From positions 1 to 38,639 of the forward strand of contig JAIPMN010001405.1 of the NCBI GenBank assembly GCA_020650975.1: a stretch of 38,639 nucleotides of DNA. Reading direction: 5' to 3'. The position numbers and the translations under genes are program-made. This document shows, one piece after another, positions 31,357 to 38,639 of this stretch; the first letter of the stretch is position 1, and every line of letters starts with the position of its first letter. The stretch comes from Apostichopus californicus (lineage: Eukaryota > Echinodermata > Holothuroidea > Aspidochirotida > Stichopodidae). The notes below the pieces were generated by a model. The model made no database searches and was not told the DNA's origin. It saw nothing but the letters and a program-made list of their open reading frames with translations.

Positions 31357-34300
31357 CTGGGAAAGAGGAGAGAAATCAATGATGATGATTAACACTATAC
31401 TTTTAGTGAGTCCCTGATCATACCTGTACTCTCATAACTCGCCTTTCATGGAGATCCACGAAAGGTGAGTATGAGAATACTGAGCACCTGAACTCTATGG
31501 ATTTCAGCCTTGTACTCGTATTGGTACTCGCACCAATGGGAATTCAACTTGTACCCACACTCACACTGTTGTACTCATGCTATACATCTGATTCATACAG
31601 GCCATTAGAAATGTCATCTTCCATGAAATGCAGTTGTTGTAAAACGCCTCTTAATTATTTTAACTTCAACGAGATGAAAACTTTTCAATGGGTAATACAG
31701 CAAAGTTGTCAAAACATTAAAAAAAAACACTTACTTGCTTGACTTGGTCATCTACTACTACTCAAATTTGAATAATAGTAACAGTCATTGAACTGTTCTA
31801 ATCTTACACAGCATATTGTTTTTAACTTCATATAAGTAGTTACCGTTCAAAGGGGGAGGGGGCCGTTAACTCAGACCTCCCCCCCCCCCCACCCCACTGC
31901 AATCTTGGTTATGACATCTTCTCCTCCTTGGTCATCCACAGTGTAGCATATTGTTGTTAATATTCTCTATTAATGCACACCACGTAGCATTTAATAATTA
32001 ATTACGTGCAACTCACTCACCTCATGGTAGAAGACGATTTGTCCGAGAAGATTAGGAGGTATTTTAATCGGACAAGCTCACTATTTGTAACGATGTAGTA
32101 CTTGTCAGGAACATCGCCGCCTAAGCTGTCTGGTGCCCTCGCCCTCCTCTTGTCTGTGTCTACAACAAGGATCAAAACAGACGTGGCAGATGAAGATATA
32201 AAAGATAACATTTACAACAGGAAACATACAACAGGACATGAAATTGGATAACTAGATGATTCTTTCTCCTTTCTTTTTCTTTTCTTTTTATTGTTTTTGA
32301 CAAAACTGCTACTTCAGAAAATGAAATGAAAAGTCATGAAATTGGATCACTTGATGTTTCTTTTCCTTTCTTTTTCTTTTATTTTGATTGTTTTTGACAA
32401 AACTGCTATTTCTTATCAGCCTTTTCTTTGAAAGGCTGTATGCATAAAATCGATCTTGGTACATAACAGCATGTCAAAATTACTGCCGGCTGTCTAAGTG
32501 GTAATTCTATATCTCTTTTATTTGTTAAGAAATCAGATGTTCATTGATAAAACTAACTAGTTGACTAGCTCACAAATGAGGTAATCTCCTCAGATGTTAT
32601 AATGAATATAAAGGGATAATACTGTTAATGCCTCTAATAACATCTTCAATGTGTAACACAAATGTGGTCTATAGATGAATGAATGTTATAATGAATAGAC
32701 AGGGTATAATACTCTTAAATCCTCCAACAACGTCTTCAATGTGTAACAGAAATGTGGTCTGAAGATAAATGGTATGTTGGATGCCGCCTATGGGTGCTCT
32801 GTTGCTTCTAATGTATACGTTTACCATAAAGGATCTTTACTTTTACACATATCTTTTATCTTTTGTGATCTAATAACAAAAATTCAATTGATTTGTCAGA
32901 TATACCATCTTGTCTCAAGGAAAAACTAGGGAAACTTGATAGTCTGAGGTTATGAATAATTCATTAATGTTGTGGACAGCCACCCAATTATCCACGCTCC
33001 AGCTAGTTGCCTATATCTACCATATCTTGCAAATAAGAACAAAACTCTTTGGGTGAAGGATATTTGCAAAGAAAATGCAATCTTTTGTTTACGGAAACAC
33101 TTCTTTTTTTCCCCCGGATATACCCTAATAATAAACACCTGAGATAATCAGGTTGGGACTACATTACAACTCAGGCACACCTGGCAAGTTAAACTTTGAC
33201 CTCATGAATATTCATTGTATGATTTGATAATACGTTAAACTCACTCTCTGTTTGACACTTGACATCGGGGTGATCAATGATTTGGCAGACAGCTACACAA
33301 CTGAGAGATTCACCCACAGAGCTGCGTTGCCATGCCTTGGCTTTTGGACTGTAAGGCATAGAGACTGCAAGATCACTGGATAAGTAAGTCCCTTCACCGA
33401 AGAGAGTATTCTAAAACAGCAGCGACAGCAAAATTCAAAAGAACAAATGATAGGTCAGAAATATTTTTCACAGCTGAAATGTTTCACATCAAATGATTTG
33501 CTAACTGTAGGCAATTGTTGGAAGGGAATAATACCACACTCTTGTGCACTGTTTATTGTACAATTTTATTATCCATTTGAAGCATTTATCTGCATAGCAT
33601 AGCAAAATGACACACAAAGTGGTCAACGCGCTACACAAATGAAAAATAGTAGCAATTTCTTGACACATATGCCTAGTGTACAATTATAAGCAAAAGTCAT
33701 AAACCTGAAATGTTTATGTGCAATAAAAATGCAACCAAATGTTTCCCTGCGCAGAGACTAATTTATCCACAATCGCATGCTTATATGGTCAATACAAGCA
33801 TATACTTATATAAGCATACTTATATTTAAGCATATAAGCATATAAACTTGTTGTGCAAGCCCAATGATGTACCACACTTTTGTTCACACATGGACCTTAG
33901 AATGTTATAAAAGACAAAATTCAGATACTTAAAAACCGCCACACAAAATTTGAACACTAAAAGTATTCCATGCTTTGACCATACACACTAGAGTACACTA
34001 GAGTACACTAGAGTACACAATTCTTTCTGTTGTTTTCAACTATTTATAAAGCGATTCTCTTCCTTGGAAACCCTCTGAGAATGGGATTTGATCGACACAA
34101 CGAACTCTGTAAATGATTCAGCAATTGGAAACAGGAACAATGAGCAAGTGGATGACAGTTTGTTGATGTTAACCATAGTATTGTTTGTTCATTACTTTAA
34201 TTGTTTAACTTTAACAATTAATCCTATTAATCATTAACTTTGTCATTGCCATCTGTTACTTTCACACTACAGCTTTTCCTGTACTGTACCGCAGAAGGAA

Positions 34301-36770
34301 ATGAAACCAGGCCAAAAAGATTCCTTGACTCAATTGTTCAAGATATACTATACAGTATGCCTGTTCTGTGCCATATAGGATATTTTGACTCAGTCAAGTC
34401 TTTATACTGTACTGCACTGTACTGTGCTTAGGAATATTTGAGTGCCAGGCGGTTTTGGGCGGTAGTGTAATCTATGTCCTGGGGGAGGGGCCTCATGGGT
34501 GGGGGGTTCCCCCTCCCCATTGTGCAAATGAAGTATGCTTAGATGGCAAATGGTGCTACCATTTTCCTATTTGGCGCTAACTTCTGTGTCAAGTATTCAC
34601 CCGTATTTTGGTAATGGTAACATTTGTGAAATCAATCACCCAAGAAAGTGTGGGCGGAAAATGTTTAAGATATTATTTGTGCTGGGCAGCATTCAGAACT
34701 GCTACGCGCAGCTGCCGCCCGGCGTGAGCACATCCCGGCTATACTGTACAACTTTTCTTTCAAATGTTCTCATATTTCTCAAAAAAAATTTCTAACAATA
34801 AATCTAACATTATTTGTTATTATTCTACAAATACATATCAATTTGATATTAGTCTACATTAAAATATTATCAGCCCTTTCATGGGATAGATTAACTCTGA
34901 GATCTGTCAAAAAATTTCCCTCTTTGATCCCTTAAAGATAAACTTAAATGATTCCACTAGTGTCTGTGTCTGTGACTCGACTGACAATGCAATAAATGCT
35001 GCCCAAATCCACCGAATGTGTTCTAATAAGAACATTTCAGAAATTGGACGATATTTCAAAAGTTGATAGAATTTGTTCAAGAGTTAATGGGAGAATGAAT
35101 ACTATTACTATGTCCTCAAAGTACCCACACCACAACCCCACATCAAACTACAAATGTCTTATAAGGGTTTTCCGACCTTCTTGAACCTATAATAAAGAGA
35201 GCTGGTGTAGTTAGTTACCTTACTAAGAGCATGTATAAGGCCATTGTGAAGGATGGAATGAAAGTTTTCTAGTCTGCTTCCGTGGTAGGCATATATGACA
35301 TCATGTTGCTTCTGTAACTCTGAAAACCTTTGATTTGAGGCATTCAGGTATTCCACTTCAAACAGTAAGTTTGGTTCTACTTTGTAACTGGCTTGACCTG
35401 TCAACTCCAGTATTCTGGCAAACTAGATAAAAAAAATACATTTCAATAGTTAAGTATAGATGAATAATACATTGTGACACATTATATGGACGAGGTCCAT
35501 AGAGTTATAGAGCTATGTGGGAAAAACACCATCTGATCCTCTGAGCCTGAAAATGTAATTAAATTTTCCTGACTTTTGTCTACCTTCTGTTTTCTGAGGC
35601 TGTTAGTAGAGGGATCTGGATGGTGAGATGAGGATGCCTTAATTGAGCACTTGCAAAGTTATCATTTAGTTAGTAGTGTTGTAGCAAGTCATTTAGCCAA
35701 TTTATGCAGAAACAATACTATGTTCTGCTGCAATAAAAATTTGAGAAAGTAAATAACTATTTCTGTTCTAGTTTTCTTCATTTTGGACTAGATATGTAAC
35801 ATATTCAAACCAGTGATTTAGATCAATGTTAATTATTTTTTAAATCGAGTGATTTATAACGGTGATTTAAATCAGCTATTTTTTCAAAGAAGACTTATAT
35901 AAGTTTCACTTTTAGATACAATTAGATTTACCAACATGCATAATGAATTGTAAAACCTCTACTGTAAAGAAGGCAGATACCTGGCTATTTTCTAAAGATT
36001 TCACAATGAAAGGATTATCTTGCAAAGTCCATCCCAAAAGATCCCAGGCTTGGTCGGATAACATTTCTTCAGCCCGCGTTTGATGTACCAAAGTTTTCAA
36101 TGAAGGTATTTCTTCTGCAACGCTGGTCTGTAATATGCAGACAGAAAAATTGCTGATGAACCATGTTAAGAAAAACACAACAGATGCTACAAAGATTGAC
36201 CTATGTCCCTTAAAGTCAAAATTTTATCCAGATATTGCAACTATCTCTAAAGGATTTCATAACAAGGATTTCATATATGGAAATCATATTTCTGGCTTCA
36301 CTGAAATTAGGAAAGATCTAAAATTTCTAGGTACTCAATATCACCACTTCTGAATAATGCTATAGTTACATAATGATGTTTCATGTTTATACTGTGATGA
36401 TTTTTAAGGAATCATTTAGGTCATTGATTCTTCTATCATGTTTGAGTGAATTGATTATGCTTGTCTATTTGTGACTTGTCTGTTAGACCTCAAAGGTATA
36501 TATGAGGTTGTCAAAATGATTACTGAGTTGTCCTGGGAGGCAATTCAACTGGTGAAAATCAGCCTTAATGAAACAGCATCCATCTACTATACTTACCAAA
36601 GCTTCAAAATCCTTCTCCCCCGTTTCTGAAGTAAATCCAGACGGAAAAGGTCTGAGAATACTGTCATGTCTGTAGCTTTTAAGAGCAGCCAGGAAAAGAC
36701 TCCATTTTAAATCTGCTGCCAATAAGTCATCTTTGATTTCAGAGATGACTGCCCGACTCTTCTCACCCAT
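31203..36770 (-). CDS. PARP16: PARP16, tail-anchored mono-ADP-ribosyltransferase (six coding exons)
   Basis: Exons in coding order: 36770-36597, 36127-35981, 35422-35219, 33410-33245, 32159-32021, 31356-31203. All introns are GT-AG with phases 0,0,0,1,2, giving 327 residues (human PARP16 is about 322). An N-terminal helical domain ([25 protein letters not shown]) precedes the ART fold. NAD-binding/catalytic residues are His154 in YHGSR, Tyr184 in GEGTYLSS and Tyr251 in DKYYIVTN. This is the H-Y-Y arrangement of mono-ARTs rather than H-Y-E. One transmembrane helix at about 294-311 with a short luminal tail gives the tail-anchored ER topology. In vertebrates PARP16 modifies ER stress sensors and a karyopherin. 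In-frame TGA and TAA codons just before the ATG support the start. Confidence 0.95.
32021..32159 (-). CDS. PARP16: PARP16 coding exon 5 (third triad position)
   Basis: Phase 1 start, phase 2 end, between acceptor TTGTAG and donor GAG|GTGAGT. Encodes [20 protein letters not shown] and then [18 protein letters not shown], with Tyr251 at the third triad position. Confidence 0.94.
32237..32412. repeat. Tandem duplication in PARP16 intron 4, period 98 bp
   Basis: Two copies starting CATGAAATTGGAT (32237, 32335), each with a pyrimidine-rich core and TTGTTTTTGACAAAACTGCT. Confidence 0.85.
32594..32771. repeat. Second tandem duplication in PARP16 intron 4, period 89 bp
   Basis: Two copies starting ATGTTATAATGAAT (32594, 32683), both containing TCTTCAATGTGTAACA and AATGTGGTCT. 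Confidence 0.85.
33245..33410 (-). CDS. PARP16: PARP16 coding exon 4 (catalytic Tyr)
   Basis: 166 bases, phase 0 start and phase 1 end. Encodes [13 protein letters not shown] (Tyr184) and [19 protein letters not shown], which line up with vertebrate [12 protein letters not shown] and [14 protein letters not shown]. Acceptor TTTTAG, donor GAGA|GTGAGT. Found by translating the minus strand; it contains no long ORF of its own. Confidence 0.94.
33775..34020. repeat. AT-rich partial palindromes and an ACTAGAGTAC triplet in PARP16 intron 3
   Basis: Repeated AAGCATATA / TATATAAGCATA blocks at 33800-33850 can fold back on each other. Three tandem ACTAGAGTAC units (10 bp) lie near 33988-34017. Confidence 0.6.
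35219..35422 (-). CDS. PARP16: PARP16 coding exon 3 (catalytic His)
   Basis: 68 codons in phase 0. Contains NLLFEVEY and the near-invariant block [19 protein letters not shown] with His154, the first NAD-contacting residue of the ART triad. Acceptor ATCTAG, donor AAG|GTAACT. Confidence 0.95.
35981..36127 (-). CDS. PARP16: PARP16 coding exon 2
   Basis: 49 codons in phase 0 between acceptor TTACAG and donor CAG|GTATCT. Encodes the rest of the regulatory helical domain (IPSLKTLV...[10 protein letters not shown]), matching the vertebrate LPNLKELL and AWDLVSWIL stretches. Confidence 0.92.
36597..36770 (-). CDS. PARP16: PARP16 coding exon 1
   Basis: 58 codons, phase 0 end, donor TTTG|GTAAGT on the minus strand. 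Encodes the start of the N-terminal helical domain through GEKDFEAL, which corresponds to the conserved KDFEAL of vertebrate PARP16. Confidence 0.94.
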
Positions 36771-36979
36771 TTCGGGATGTTATCATTCATTCATACCGCT
36801 GTACACGTAAGCAACAATGCAGTCTGCAGGAGGGAAAAAACAATGCAATTCTGAGGCATAAGAATCAAATCACAATCACATAGCCCTACCAACATACTGT
36901 TCTTGGCCTAAGCCTAAAGACCTACAGGAAAATCAAAGCCAATTACACAACAAAGAAATGGTCATTGATCTATGTGATG

Positions 36980-37460
36980 GTGATACCTATGTCGAATCCA
37001 GTCATTATGGCAGGTCCTGCTTAGTGCTCTATCATTTTGCTGAATTATCGGCTAGTATCGGCCAATTATAACGTTCGTTACTTTGTCTTCTATAAATGTC
37101 TAACTATAACCTACCTTAGCATAGGCCTAGCCTACTGCACTCACTTGTCTTTGGCCCTAATATTGTGTAGACTTCGTATAGCCTTTAAAAGTTTACGGTA
37201 ACGGAATGTCTGTAACACTAACATTAACATTAACAACAGTATAGCCTAATGTAGTCTACATGGAATTTCCTTACTGCGGCCTTCCGCAAAAGAGCAACTG
37301 CTTCAAATATCTTTACAACTTCATTAAACTTAAGTTAAAGATGAAAATAAATACCAGTTACGTTATGCACAGTTAGTTGTTGGCCAAAAACCTTGCACTA
37401 GACGACGTCACATTACAGTGGTTTATCTGTATTCAATAGCTCTGCTGACGTTGTGTTTGT
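36980..37460 (-). promoter_or_regulatory. Presumed PARP16 5' flank with a CRE-like site
   Basis: Upstream of the PARP16 ATG the sequence has no ORF. It holds a GACGTCA core at 37404-37410 and an AG at a possible 5' UTR acceptor (GTACAG, about 36800 on the minus strand). Promoter assignment rests on position alone. Confidence 0.25.
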
Positions 37461-37614
37461 ACATAGCAAGGGCTACCAATTCCGCGAATTTGGAAACATT
37501 TGGCTACGTTTATTAGTATTAGGGGTGAGAAGTTCAGCGACTATACGAGAGAGATGAACCGGAAATATGAATCCGATCGAATGCATTTGTTACGTATAGT
37601 ATATAACAGATCCA

Positions 37615-37860
37615 ATGAACACATTTGACTTTTTGGACACTGCGTATATTTGTCTAATAAATTCGGCAGTAAAAATATTTGTATTTATATTTCAACTTGG
37701 TCTTCGAAATATTGTTCAACAGAGCATGGAAATCATGGAATCAATTACCAGAAAAAGTATAGTGCTAGCAAAGAAACTGATTGGTTTCAAGAAAGGAAAT
37801 GATGCCAGCAGGATTTCGAAAGCTATAGAATCTTCCTATCCCTATGTGCCACGACCATAG
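37615..37860 (+). CDS. Unrecognised 81-codon ORF with one hydrophobic stretch
   Basis: Residues about 8-29 are hydrophobic (a possible membrane span). They are followed by a basic amphipathic stretch (ITRKSIVLAKKLIGFKK) and the C-terminus YPYVPRP. A TATATAA lies about 20 bases before the ATG and is too close to be a normal TATA box for this start. No family recognised. Could be chance or a terminal exon. Confidence 0.2.
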   Translation: MNTFDFLDTAYICLINSAVKIFVFIFQLGLRNIVQQSMEIMESITRKSIVLAKKLIGFKKGNDASRISKAIESSYPYVPRP

Positions 37861-38639
37861 AAGTTGATAAGGAATCAATTTCTATTATATATATGGCCAC
37901 GACCAACTGCCTCTCAGCGCAGAATGATATGTGGCATCGAGGTAAAATCCAGAGTAAATATCGCTTTTCACAATGGGCCTAACTTTTGGACTTATATTGC
38001 GACTAAACTTAATTTTTACTTTAGGTCCTATTAAAATTTCCCGTTCCTTGTTTTCGTGATAATTTTTTCGATGATAATTTCGAAATAAACTTTTTGTCTC
38101 AAGGTTTAAATCGACATTTTGACTTGTCAGTGTATCGATATTTGGAAGAACATTTCATTGTTTGATTTCGAAATTTCGAATATTGAATCTCAAAACTTCG
38201 GTCTCGGAATTTAGTTTACCTATTATCACCATCAAACAGTCAACTTTCATAACCAAGGGTTCGACACTTGTTGCTAAACAAACATATTTTACATAAAAAT
38301 ATACGATATTTCTTTTGATTATCTCACCGACGATTTCTTAGGCCATTTATTATGGATGGCGAAGAAAGGGACGTTGGGGCGGGTGGGTTTGATCAGGGAG
38401 TCCCATAACAACTCCCTGGTTTGATTACCCCGTTACAGACTAAACACATATCATGTGGCTTCAATGTATTTATTTATCGACATATACAACTCACTTTAGT
38501 GGATGCAATCATATTCCTCTCGCTCGCTCCACCTAGATTAGCATTCACAGTAGCATTCCAATACACTCCCACATTTTGGCAACACTGCCCTCTCTTCTGA
38601 GAAGGTCATACACAATTATCATGTTTTCAGTGTATGGTT
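37861..38639. other. Non-coding to the window end
   Basis: A TTTCGA/TCGAAA-rich tract at about 38050-38215 and an imperfect hairpin (CAGGGAGT / ACTCCCTG) at about 38393-38420. No gene seen. Confidence 0.5.

Noticed and set aside
30946-31395. 149-codon minus-strand ORF
   Set aside because: Overlaps PARP16 exon 6 in a different frame; the spliced frame gives the conserved transmembrane tail instead.

Overview
The window is metazoan nuclear DNA. The coding sequence is split by GT-AG introns, and large AT-rich intergenic stretches are littered with short non-autonomous transposons, tRNA-like SINEs and microsatellites. The two spliced genes match ARMC6 and PARP16, which are conserved across animals. 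A third gene encodes a Golgi-type 2-O-sulfotransferase. The gene content, intron density and repeat style suggest an invertebrate deuterostome, most likely an echinoderm (possibly a sea cucumber). That placement is inference; no rRNA or mitochondrial marker is present.

Layout. 1-5.8 kb: no convincing gene, with transposon ends, a (GTC/ATC)n tract and one TTAA-flanked MITE. 5886-7127 (+): a single-exon 413-residue sulfotransferase of the HS2ST/uronyl 2-sulfotransferase family. 7.2-21.9 kb: mostly non-coding accessory DNA. It holds tRNA-like SINEs, several hAT-like elements with readable terminal inverted repeats and target-site duplications, a 644-bp foldback element, a 10-N assembly gap and one unassigned 95-codon ORF. 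22002-26258 (+): a complete ARMC6 gene in five coding exons (474 residues as modelled). 26.7-28.8 kb: a minisatellite followed by four mobile elements almost end to end. 31203-36770 (-): a complete PARP16 gene in six coding exons (327 residues). 37-38.6 kb: PARP16 upstream region, one doubtful small ORF and AT-rich sequence.

The three genes show no sign of a shared pathway. The sulfotransferase would act on glycosaminoglycans in the Golgi. PARP16 is a tail-anchored mono-ADP-ribosyltransferase of the ER and nuclear envelope. ARMC6 is a soluble armadillo-repeat protein. I found no new multi-gene system. The most informative content is the exact exon structures and the set of short transposons, whose ends and target-site duplications can be read directly.
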